NCBI GenBank assembly: GCA_000438075.1
Contig: FR903538.1
Span: 1-5,247, forward strand
DNA from: Clostridium sp. CAG:609
GTDB lineage: Bacteria; Bacillota_I; Bacilli_A; RF39; UBA660
DNA: 5,247 nucleotides
Direction: 5' to 3'
The position numbers and the translations under genes were made by a program. Positions within the stretch are counted from its first letter, which is position 1. Every line of letters starts with the position of its first letter. A model generated the notes under the pieces. The model made no database searches. It was not told where the DNA came from and was given only the letters and a program-made list of their open reading frames with translations. Of the stretch, positions 1 to 4,471 are shown one piece after another.

Positions 1-58
1 ATATCACATTTTTTTAAATTTGACAAAACTTAGATAATCACAAATGTCACTGTAAATG

Positions 59-90
59 CCACTATATTTATATTTTTTGTACTATAGTGG
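59..90. repeat. Perfect 8-bp inverted repeat over the start of the first ORF
   Basis: CCACTATA at 59-66 is matched by TATAGTGG at 83-90, separated by 16 AT-rich bases. The right arm contains the only plausible start codon (GTG, 87-89) of the following ORF, so in RNA the hairpin would hide that codon. No T-run follows, so it does not look like a terminator. It could be an operator, a translation-blocking hairpin or chance in AT-rich DNA. Immediately to the left is a tandem near-repeat, AAATGTCACT (42-51) and AAATGCCACT (54-63). Confidence 0.4.
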
Positions 91-371
91 AACATTTAGA
101 TAATATAATAAATGATATTAATTTAATAAAAAAAGCTGGTAACTATAATTTAAAACAAATTAATATTGATTTTTTAGAAAAGAATATTATTGAACTAAAA
201 AACACGTTAATTAACAGCATTGATTTAACAAAGGTTGACACAACAGCAAAAATAATTTATCAATTAAATTTAAATAATTATTTTTCTGATTTAACCGATC
301 ATATCAGCAATGAATTTTATGCTTTTGAGTTTATGTTAGAGAAAAAAATTAAAGGCTTATTAAAACATTAA
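87..371 (+). CDS. Small helical protein of unknown function, 5' end uncertain
   Basis: The product would be 94 residues, lysine- and asparagine-rich, with no cysteine, no signal peptide and no membrane segment. The pattern of hydrophobic residues suggests mostly alpha helices, probably a small soluble protein. I do not recognise a family. The only usable start is GTG at 87; no AGGAGG-like site precedes it, and the codon lies in the arm of an inverted repeat. The same frame stays open upstream to position 24 without an ATG, and the only in-frame ATG is near the 3' end. The gene may therefore be truncated at its 5' end or be the tail of a decayed gene. The length and protein-like composition argue that it is or was coding. 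The neighbours to the right are minus-strand relics, so it is not in an operon with them. Confidence 0.5.
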   Translation: MEHLDNIINDINLIKKAGNYNLKQINIDFLEKNIIELKNTLINSIDLTKVDTTAKIIYQLNLNNYFSDLTDHISNEFYAFEFMLEKKIKGLLKH

Positions 372-378
372 AAAAAAT

Positions 379-483
379 CTAATATATAATTAATTGGAAG
401 CTGTCGTTAAATGAATAATTTCTCACAGTTTTTTTAATTAATTTAATTACTTCATCACTACTATATTTTTTTAAATCATTCAT
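379..483 (-). CDS. 34-residue mini-ORF, possibly the stub of a truncated gene
   Basis: The minus strand has ATG at 483 preceded by AGAGG with six bases of spacing, a good ribosome binding site for this genome. The 34 codons end in TAG at 379-381. The start MNDLKKYSSDEVIKLIKK looks like an amphipathic helix with normal codon use, and the rest ends soon after without any recognisable domain. It could be a genuine small gene translated after the damaged P-loop gene just upstream (its last recognisable codon is near 515), or the N-terminal stub of a longer gene cut by a deletion. No promoter of its own was seen. I cannot name a family. Confidence 0.35.
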   Translation of the reverse strand: MNDLKKYSSDEVIKLIKKTVRNYSFNDSFQLIIY

Positions 484-511
484 AACTTACCTCTAGATAT
501 ATTCTATAACA

Positions 512-769
512 TCACTTAACTCTATTTATAGCTCTTTTCCTATTCTCTTCTCTTAATCATTTTTCTGGATAAATCATATTTAATTTATTTAATATATCAC
601 CATGTGTAGTAATAAACACATAATCATAAGTCTCTTGCAACGAAAGAAGACAAATCCATCCTTCAACTTTATTAAAATAATGACTATCTAAATCAATACA
701 ATTAACAACTTAATTATTTCTTATATAACTTTTCCTAATATTTGAAAAACCACTTACTATAACACACAT
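512..769 (-). pseudogene. Decayed P-loop nucleotide-kinase-like protein of phage type
   Basis: On the minus strand an ATG at 769, preceded by AAAGGTG, opens a frame reading MCVIVSGFSNIRKSY. After an in-frame TAA (710-712) the same frame resumes with CIDLDSHYFNKVEGW, then ETYDYVFITTHGDILNKLN and MIYPEK. A TGA follows (557-559), then LREENRKRAINR, and the frame closes at 512-514. From memory, the order matches a small P-loop family found in phages and prophages: VSGFSNIGKT/S Walker A, an IDLDS strand, a YDYVFITTHG strand and a YPEKSLKEEYRxRAxxR helix. Here the Walker A glycine before the lysine is arginine. A few residues appear missing before MIYPEK, and the TGA stands where a serine codon is usual. 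Two stops, a damaged ATP-binding loop and an internal deletion make it a dead gene. The family name is recalled, not searched; the decay pattern is seen directly. Confidence 0.7.
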
Positions 770-781
770 AACACACCTTTT

Positions 782-811
782 AAAAAATACCAAGTAACAT
801 ATACTTAGTAT
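782..811 (-). terminator. Rho-independent terminator of the 120-aa gene
   Basis: In the minus-strand transcript ATACTAAGTA (811-802) pairs with TACTTGGTAT (796-787). This makes a 10-bp stem with one U-G wobble and a 5-nt loop, followed by a U-run (786-782). The stem begins at the base directly after the TAG stop codon (814-812). It should end transcription of the upstream gene and isolate it from the P-loop pseudogene that follows. Confidence 0.8.
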
Positions 812-1174
812 CTATTTTTTCCCAAGAAAAATCTTTCTAACAAGACTATTACTTTCCTTTTTTTTATTGTTTTTATAAATTTTATTTACTGCTCTTTTTT
901 CACTCCTTGTACCAGTTTCAGACTTACATACTAAAAAAGTATATATTAGTCTTTCATACATTTTAAGCAATTCATCACACTTTTCCTTATAAAACTCATT
1001 ACTATCTTTATTCTTTAAACGAGCTAAATCAACTTTCTTTTCAATCACAGATAATGGATAATCAAAATATGGTGATATTACTCTATATGGACCAACACAT
1101 AATTCCTCCAAAGAATCTTTTAAACGTAATAACCCATACTCATATTCTTCTTTATAATTTGTTTCTGTTTCCAT
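812..1174 (-). CDS. 120-residue protein of unknown function with basic tail
   Basis: The predicted product has 120 residues, no signal peptide and no clear membrane segment. The first ~90 residues are charged and helix-prone (YKEEYEYGLLRLKDSLEEL near the start, a second helix around KEKCDELLKMYERLIYTFLV). The last ~28 residues are strongly basic (KIYKNNKKK and a final LGKK), which would suit nucleic-acid or membrane-surface contact; that is inference. I choose ATG at 1174 because GGGAG lies eight bases upstream; GTG at 1183 is in frame but overlaps the ribosome binding site. A strong promoter sits 27 bp upstream and a terminator touches the stop codon, so it is probably a single-gene transcript. 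No family recognised. Two cysteines lie far apart and no metal-binding motif is visible. Confidence 0.75.
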   Translation of the reverse strand: METETNYKEEYEYGLLRLKDSLEELCVGPYRVISPYFDYPLSVIEKKVDLARLKNKDSNEFYKEKCDELLKMYERLIYTFLVCKSETGTRSEKRAVNKIYKNNKKKESNSLVRKIFLGKK

Positions 1175-1200
1175 CAAAACCACTCCCTAATTCGATATGT

Positions 1201-1229
1201 ATTATATCAAACATTTAAAACTTTTTCAA
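1201..1229 (-). promoter_or_regulatory. Sigma-A-type promoter for the 120-aa gene
   Basis: Minus strand: TTGAAA (1229-1224), a 17-bp spacer, then a perfect TATAAT (1206-1201). Transcription would start near 1194, giving a leader of about 20 nt that carries the GGGAG ribosome binding site. This is one of the best promoter matches in the window and shows that the gene does not depend on the 172-aa gene upstream. Confidence 0.75.
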
Positions 1230-1287
1230 GATAAATCAAGCACTATTTATACAATCTAATTATTTGATATTCTTCTCTTTCATCATT

Positions 1288-1806
1288 TTATGCAAAATTA
1301 ACAGATATCCCAATTCCATTATTAGAATTCTTTTTATTATTCTTAGCTTCACTCATTAAATAATCAATATCAGATTCTGTTAATTTATCATTATTTGCTT
1401 TTAATAGTGCTTTAACATAATTAATTGCAACATCACTATTTTTACTATCCTTAGAATATTGAATAGTCATAATATTAGTTATATCTTTATCTTTATTACC
1501 ACTAAAATCTACTGGTTTTACATACATATAAACATCATCAATTAACCCATACCAATATAAGTTATTATCTACAGTAAAATACTCATCACTTGCAACATTA
1601 CCAATATTTTTATCCATCACAAAAGTATTAAACTTAGCAACGCTTTCTTCTACAGTTACTTCAGTTACAACTCGATACTTGTTTATTGTATCTTCCAAAT
1701 GTTCTTTTTGTTTATCTATATCCTTATCAAGATATATTTTAACACCAACAAAACCAATAACTACAACCAAAACAACAACTAATACAACAATCACACTTTT
1801 TTTCAT
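1288..1806 (-). CDS. Membrane-anchored exported protein of unknown function
   Basis: The 172-residue product starts MKKSVIVVLVVVLVVVIGFV, a lysine pair followed by a ~20-residue hydrophobic helix (about 4-24). No lipobox cysteine follows and no classic signal-peptidase site is clear, so it is probably a single-pass anchor with the rest outside. A charged, possibly coiled-coil segment follows (about 27-45, KDIDKQKEHLEDTINK). Next is a mixed domain rich in Tyr and Asp (about 75-120, with NNLYWYGLIDDVYMYVKP), a helix around 130-155, and an Asn/Lys-rich linker before a short C-terminal strand. I recognise no family; the layout resembles small exported proteins of Firmicutes such as DUF-type lipoproteins without the cysteine. 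AGAAGG lies ten bases before the ATG, with an extended -10 box just upstream. No terminator is visible after the stop, so readthrough towards the 120-aa gene is possible. Confidence 0.85.
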   Translation of the reverse strand: MKKSVIVVLVVVLVVVIGFVGVKIYLDKDIDKQKEHLEDTINKYRVVTEVTVEESVAKFNTFVMDKNIGNVASDEYFTVDNNLYWYGLIDDVYMYVKPVDFSGNKDKDITNIMTIQYSKDSKNSDVAINYVKALLKANNDKLTESDIDYLMSEAKNNKKNSNNGIGISVNFA

Positions 1807-1831
1807 AAATAATTAACCTTCTTTCTTCATT

Positions 1832-1840
1832 ATTATAACA
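1832..1840 (-). promoter_or_regulatory. Extended -10 promoter for the membrane-anchored protein gene
   Basis: The minus strand reads TGTTATAAT (1840-1832), an extended -10 box of the TGnTATAAT type. No good -35 hexamer lies at normal spacing (TTAGAA is 15 bp away), which is usual for extended -10 promoters. The start point would be near 1825, giving a ~19-nt leader that contains the AGAAGG site. The box lies beside the TGA stop (1844-1846) of the broken micro-ORF upstream. Confidence 0.5.
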
Positions 1841-1843
1841 TAA

Positions 1844-1943
1844 TCATTTAATTTCTAACATACCTTTTATACTATTAATTCTATAATAATTTAATTCTTT
1901 ATCATTTTCTAAAATAATCCATGTATCAATAAAATCTTTTCAT
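1844..1943 (-). pseudogene. Frameshifted 32-codon micro-ORF with intact start signals
   Basis: On the minus strand an ATG at 1943 has AAAGGAA six bases upstream and a promoter-like pair further back, but its frame reads only MKRFY before TGA. The frame shifted by one base is open from 1939 to a TGA at 1844-1846. It encodes 31 residues of normal, protein-like composition, including DFIDTWIILEN and ELNYYRINSIKGMLEIK. Removing a single A from the AAAA run directly after the ATG would join the start codon to this frame. The simplest reading is a one-base insertion in a homopolymer, either a real inactivation or a sequencing error. It may also be the stub of a longer protein. I do not recognise the family. 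Confidence 0.4.
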
Positions 1944-1963
1944 TTAACTTTCCTTTACTTACA

Positions 1964-1991
1964 AGTATATCAAATTACACAAAATTGTCTA
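1964..1991 (-). promoter_or_regulatory. Putative promoter of the broken micro-ORF
   Basis: Minus strand: TAGACA (1991-1986), a 16-bp spacer and TATACT (1969-1964). The start point would be near 1957, a few bases before the AAAGGAA ribosome binding site. It stands back to back with the plus-strand promoter at 2010-2039, with 18 bp between the two -35 boxes, so a regulator binding there could act on both. Confidence 0.45.
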
Positions 1992-2009
1992 GCAAATTAA
2001 TTTAAAATA

Positions 2010-2039
2010 TTGTAAAAATAATTTAACATATGCTATAAT
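2010..2039 (+). promoter_or_regulatory. Promoter of the zinc-ribbon/lipoprotein operon
   Basis: TTGTAA (2010-2015), an 18-bp spacer and a perfect TATAAT (2034-2039), which is also preceded by TGC to form an extended -10. The start point near 2046 gives a ~20-nt leader with AGGAG at 2051-2055, ten bases before the ATG. It is likely to drive both genes up to the hairpin at 2712-2743. Confidence 0.7.
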
Positions 2040-2065
2040 TAAAATAAAAAAGGAGATGAAAAAAT

Positions 2066-2287
2066 ATGCAAATGTGTCCAGACTGTGATAGAGTTTATGA
2101 TCCAACTGAATGGGGTTATTGTCCATATTGCACAGGTCAACTAGAAGAAGAACACGGGGAAAGATACTACAAAGATTGTCCAAATTGTGGTGGAATAATG
2201 TACTGGGATGAAACTTGGTATTGCACTAATTGTGGTGAAGAAATAGAAACAGGTGAAGATGATAACAATGGCATCATTGAATATTAA
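2066..2287 (+). CDS. Double zinc-ribbon small protein
   Basis: The 73-residue product carries eight cysteines in four CxxC knuckles: CPDC (4-7), CPYC (19-22), CPNC (38-41) and CTNC (53-56). Knuckles 1+2 and 3+4 are separated by 11 residues each, the geometry of two tandem zinc ribbons (DZR/zinc-ribbon class). The tail is acidic. There is no catalytic domain, signal peptide or membrane helix, so it is probably a cytoplasmic zinc protein that binds a partner protein or nucleic acid; the partner cannot be told from the sequence. The ATG at 2066 has AGGAG ten bases upstream. Its 3' end overlaps the start of the lipoprotein gene by 20 nt if that gene starts at ATG 2268, so the two are co-transcribed and probably translationally coupled. 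An opposite-strand frame here is only a shadow. Confidence 0.92.
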   Translation: MQMCPDCDRVYDPTEWGYCPYCTGQLEEEHGERYYKDCPNCGGIMYWDETWYCTNCGEEIETGEDDNNGIIEY

Positions 2288-2726
2288 AAAAATAATAAAA
2301 ATTACATTATGTATTACTATCCTACTTTGTATAACTTCATGTAAAAGTAAAGATAAAAACACAAATACACCAAATAAAATTGATGTAAGTGAAAAGCTTG
2401 ATGAAATAATAAATAATGGACCACCTACTTCATCAAATCCATATGATTACATTGAATCTAGCAAAGATACTTTCAATGAATTACTAGCAAATCCAAAAGA
2501 AACTTTTGAATATGCTATCAAAGATTTAATAAATACTGATGCAGGAAATGGATTAAAAAGTTATATCGAAGCACTACTTTGTTTAAAAATAAATACTGAC
2601 TTCGTCTATGACTTTGAAAGTGCTCCAGACTACTTAAAAAATTACAAAAAATATCTAGCAAGCACAAACAACAATTTTAGTGACTTTGATAAATACACCC
2701 AAGAATTACTTAAAAATATCAACTAA
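2268..2726 (+). CDS. Small lipoprotein of unknown function
   Basis: From ATG 2268 the product has 152 residues. It begins with a lysine-containing n-region (KKIIK, 7-11), a hydrophobic core (about 12-22) and a lipobox ITSC ending at Cys25. That predicts cleavage by signal peptidase II and lipid anchoring to the outer face of the membrane. A polar K/N/T/P linker (about 26-40) follows, then a mostly helical acidic domain to the end, with no motif I can assign. GTG 2253 and ATG 2259 are also in frame, but AGGTGAAG (2251-2258) lies on or almost on them, while it is nine bases from ATG 2268. The gene overlaps the zinc-ribbon gene in another frame, an arrangement typical of coupled translation. It ends in a hairpin terminator that includes its last four sense codons. 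The pairing of a cytoplasmic zinc ribbon with a lipoprotein suggests a joint role that I cannot name. Confidence 0.88.
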   Translation: MASLNIKKIIKITLCITILLCITSCKSKDKNTNTPNKIDVSEKLDEIINNGPPTSSNPYDYIESSKDTFNELLANPKETFEYAIKDLINTDAGNGLKSYIEALLCLKINTDFVYDFESAPDYLKNYKKYLASTNNNFSDFDKYTQELLKNIN

Positions 2727-2743
2727 AAAAAGTTGATATTTTT
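2712..2743 (+). terminator. Terminator built into the end of the lipoprotein gene
   Basis: AAAAATATCAAC (2712-2723) and GTTGATATTTTT (2732-2743) form a perfect 12-bp stem with an 8-nt A-rich loop. The stop codon TAA (2724-2726) opens the loop, so the left arm is coding sequence. The last stem bases and the following TTTTCATTTT-type tract provide the U-run. It closes the two-gene operon. Confidence 0.85.
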
Positions 2744-2772
2744 CATTTTAACAAAACTCTAGTAACATTTCC

Positions 2773-2801
2773 TGTTAATTTAAAACATAATGAAGTATAA
2801 T
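2773..2801 (+). promoter_or_regulatory. Promoter of the membrane-bound HTH regulator
   Basis: A perfect TATAAT (2796-2801) lies 24 bp before the chosen ATG (2826). The -35 region is weak (TGTTAA, 2773-2778, 17-bp spacer), so the promoter may need an activator or be weak. Its position downstream of the alternative ATG at 2790 rules out that upstream start for a transcript made from here. Confidence 0.45.
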
Positions 2802-2825
2802 TTATTTAGAAAGAAGGAAAAATTT

Positions 2826-3542
2826 ATGAATCAAGAAAAAATTGGAAAGTTTATAAAAACATTAAGAAAAGAAAAAAAACTAACACAAAGTGAATTAGCA
2901 ACAAAACTCGAAGTAACAGATAAATCAATAAGTAATTGGGAAAATGGTAAAAACATGCCAGACTTATCTTTATTTAAACCATTATGCGAAATATTAGGTA
3001 TAACAATAAATGACTTAATCAGCGGTGAAAAACTAAACAAAGATAATTACCAAGAAAAATTCGAAGAAAATATTCTCAACACAATTGATTACACCAACAA
3101 AAAAGTAACTAACAAAAACAATATAATTGGAATTACTTTTATAACATTTGGAATAATTATTGCAATTACAGCAATGACTATATTTCCAAGTGAAAGTTCA
3201 TGGGGTTCTATCTATTCTATATTCGGAGGCCTTATTTCACTTATTGGTATTTTTATTATTACTAAAAAACATAAAATATTTATATGTATAACTTACTTCA
3301 TATTATTTATTCTATTATTATTTTTAATAGATTATATAAGTGTTAAAAATATTAAACAAGCACCAAGATTTTCAATTGTTAAAGTAACTAGTGAAAATGC
3401 AATATACTACGATACAATATTTTATGATGTGGTTAGATGCAATAAAGACACTGATAATGAATATTATGAAATAATAAAAAACAACAATTATGACAAAGAC
3501 AACATTCAAAATTACTGTAAAAGGATTAGCAAAATAAACTAA
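2826..3542 (+). CDS. Membrane-anchored XRE-family transcriptional regulator
   Basis: From ATG 2826 the product has 238 residues. Residues 5-66 form an XRE/HTH_3 DNA-binding domain of the Cro/C1 type, with KLTQSELATKLEVTDKSISNWENGK containing the turn and recognition helix and LCEILGITINDLISGE ending the fold. A charged linker (68-98) leads to three hydrophobic segments at about 100-121, 126-147 and 150-172. A ~60-residue C-terminal domain follows (APRFSI near 179, FYDVVRCN near 199-206, NEYYEII near 211). With three membrane segments after a cytoplasmic N terminus, this tail should lie outside. The layout is known from Firmicutes HTH proteins with membrane domains. It suggests a one-component sensor that binds DNA at the membrane; signal and targets are unknown. 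AGAAGGA lies seven bases before ATG 2826. An in-frame ATG at 2790 lies upstream of the -10 box and is unlikely. It has its own promoter and is probably monocistronic. Confidence 0.92.
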   Translation: MNQEKIGKFIKTLRKEKKLTQSELATKLEVTDKSISNWENGKNMPDLSLFKPLCEILGITINDLISGEKLNKDNYQEKFEENILNTIDYTNKKVTNKNNIIGITFITFGIIIAITAMTIFPSESSWGSIYSIFGGLISLIGIFIITKKHKIFICITYFILFILLLFLIDYISVKNIKQAPRFSIVKVTSENAIYYDTIFYDVVRCNKDTDNEYYEIIKNNNYDKDNIQNYCKRISKIN

Positions 3543-3552
3543 TCCTTTTACA
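3516..3552 (+). terminator. Hairpin at the end of the HTH gene, probable terminator
   Basis: TGTAAAAGGATTAG (3516-3529) and CTAATCCTTTTACA (3539-3552) form a perfect 14-bp stem with a 9-nt loop. The stop codon TAA (3540-3542) is inside the right arm. Neither strand has a proper U-run directly after the stem, so it may work as a weak terminator, a barrier between the convergent genes here, or an mRNA 3'-end protector. Confidence 0.55.
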
Positions 3553-3587
3553 ATATAAAAAGCAAATAACTATTTTTAATTATTAAC

Positions 3588-4019
3588 TTATCTTGATTTT
3601 CCATTATACATTTGATTTAAATAATCAACAGTAACTGATGGATCATTTTTAATAGATTGCCAATTTAATTTTCTACCATTTACTTTTGCTTTTAGTTTTT
3701 CAACACTAGAAAGTGCTTCATATCTTTTTTTAGCTTCTAAAAAAGCATATTTCTTAACTTTTGCTTGTACAACAATTTCATCATTATTCATCTTTCTTAA
3801 AGTATCTAAATCATGTTGTAATATTGGTAGTCTATTTAAAGCAACAAGTAAATCATATTTTTCAACTTCGTTTCTAGGATTTCTATACTTTTCTGCAATT
3901 CTTCTTAAATGATTATATTCAATAGTTACTCTAGCTATTTTATTAACATGTTCACTTAAAACTTCTTCTTCATCTACTACTATATTATCTAAATTCATTA
4001 ATGTTTCATCATAAAACAT
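3588..4019 (-). CDS. 143-residue helical protein of unknown function
   Basis: From ATG 4019 the product has 143 residues without signal peptide, membrane helix or cysteine. The first ~25 residues are acidic (VVDEEEVLSEHVNK). The rest is helical and increasingly basic, with VTIEYNHLRRIAEKYRN around 31-47, a leucine-rich segment (LLVALNRLPILQHDLDTLRK) and KYAFLEAKKRYEALSSVEKLK near 91-112. It ends in a basic tail. The heptad-like leucine spacing fits a helical bundle or short coiled coil. I recognise no family. The longer frame from 4100 is rejected because those 27 codons overlap the promoter; the ATG at 4019 has a GGGGG site seven bases upstream. It is convergent with the HTH gene, with only 45 bp between the two stop codons. 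Confidence 0.8.
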   Translation of the reverse strand: MFYDETLMNLDNIVVDEEEVLSEHVNKIARVTIEYNHLRRIAEKYRNPRNEVEKYDLLVALNRLPILQHDLDTLRKMNNDEIVVQAKVKKYAFLEAKKRYEALSSVEKLKAKVNGRKLNWQSIKNDPSVTVDYLNQMYNGKSR

Positions 4020-4045
4020 ACTAATTCCCCCGTTTCTGGTAGAAT

Positions 4046-4074
4046 ATCTTACCACAAAAAAAGAAAATGTGCAA
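4046..4074 (-). promoter_or_regulatory. Promoter of the 143-aa gene
   Basis: Minus strand: TTGCAC (4074-4069), a 17-bp spacer and TAAGAT (4051-4046), preceded by TGG to give an extended -10. The leader would be about 20 nt and carry the GGGGG ribosome binding site (4031-4027). Its position inside the longer open frame fixes the start codon at 4019. Confidence 0.6.
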
Positions 4075-4374
4075 CATATAATTACACATTCTAAAAACAT
4101 CTAAGAATTAATATAATAACTATTATAAAAAAATACAAGTATATCAAAAATTATCAGTTTTTAACTTTGACATTTCTATCAGTTTCTATAATAACATTTA
4201 TATAACAATTTTACTATAAAATATTTATGACTTTCTATTATACAATTTATATATAACTTTTTATATTGACATTTCAACTTTTTTTGCGTGAAATAATTTC
4301 TATTTTATTAGAAACAATAAGTAAAAATGTTATTTTTATAACTTTTTAATATAATTTTAGTATCTTTATAGCTC
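4075..4374. other. AT-rich gene-free spacer with short repeats
   Basis: No convincing ORF, RNA gene or pseudogene relic is seen on either strand across about 300 bp; GC is about 18% in 4141-4200 by hand count. It holds two direct repeats of TATCAGTTT (4152-4160 and 4177-4185) and two of TTGACATTTC (4167-4176 and 4266-4275). The TTGACA boxes have no -10 at normal spacing and no gene after them on the plus strand, so they are not called as promoters. A regulator binding upstream of the 143-aa gene is possible but unproven. Confidence 0.5.
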
Positions 4375-4425
4375 AAAAAATGAGGCAAATCGTTCAACAT
4401 AGGTCGAACTATTTACCTCATTTTT
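4375..4425 (-). terminator. Long terminator hairpin of the large surface-protein gene
   Basis: In the minus-strand transcript a 15-bp outer stem (4425-4411 with 4390-4376) and a 7-bp inner stem (GUUCGAC 4409-4403 with GUUGAAC 4398-4392) are joined by one A-G mismatch and close on a 4-nt loop. The transcript then runs into U6. Each stem has one G-U pair on the minus strand that would be an A-C mismatch on the plus strand. The structure is therefore built for the minus transcript, the direction of the surface-protein gene ending 40 bp upstream. Confidence 0.85.
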
Positions 4426-4450
4426 GCTAGGTTTTACCGATACTTTTTCA

Positions 4451-4471
4451 AAACTGTCCGTCAATCAGTTT
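4451..4471 (-). repeat. Short inverted repeat around the stop codon of the surface-protein gene
   Basis: On the minus strand AAACTG (4471-4466) and CAGTTT (4456-4451) can pair around a 9-nt loop, ATTGACGGA. The loop begins within the TGA stop codon (4467-4465). The stem is short. It gains interest from lying just after a GC-rich gene end, where retroelement target genes often carry a small hairpin. Confidence 0.35.

Noticed and set aside
557..559. TGA read as tryptophan (Mycoplasma-type code)
   Set aside because: All tryptophans in the intact genes use TGG, the surface-protein gene ends sensibly at TGA, and in the P-loop relic the TGA stands where homologues usually have serine.
1989..2183. 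Minus-strand open frame across the zinc-ribbon operon promoter
   Set aside because: It overlaps a clear plus-strand promoter and gene and has no ribosome binding site; composition is that of a shadow.
2141..2362. Minus-strand open frame opposite the zinc-ribbon and lipoprotein genes
   Set aside because: It runs antisense to a gene with eight well-placed cysteines and a good ribosome binding site; its product is a low-complexity Phe/Ile string typical of a shadow frame, and no start signals precede it.
2831..3040. Minus-strand open frame opposite the HTH domain
   Set aside because: It is antisense to an unmistakable XRE domain, with no separate start signals.
4020..4100. N-terminal extension of the 143-aa protein to a start at 4100
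   Set aside because: The extension contains the promoter at 4046-4074 and lacks a ribosome binding site, while the ATG at 4019 has one.
4167..4195. TTGACA followed by TATAAT as a plus-strand promoter
   Set aside because: The spacer is only 14 bp and no plus-strand gene follows.
4375..4425. Integron attC-like recombination site
   Set aside because: The paired arms lack the conserved RYYYAAC/GTTRRRY boxes and extrahelical bases, no integrase is seen, and the U-run after the stem fits a terminator.
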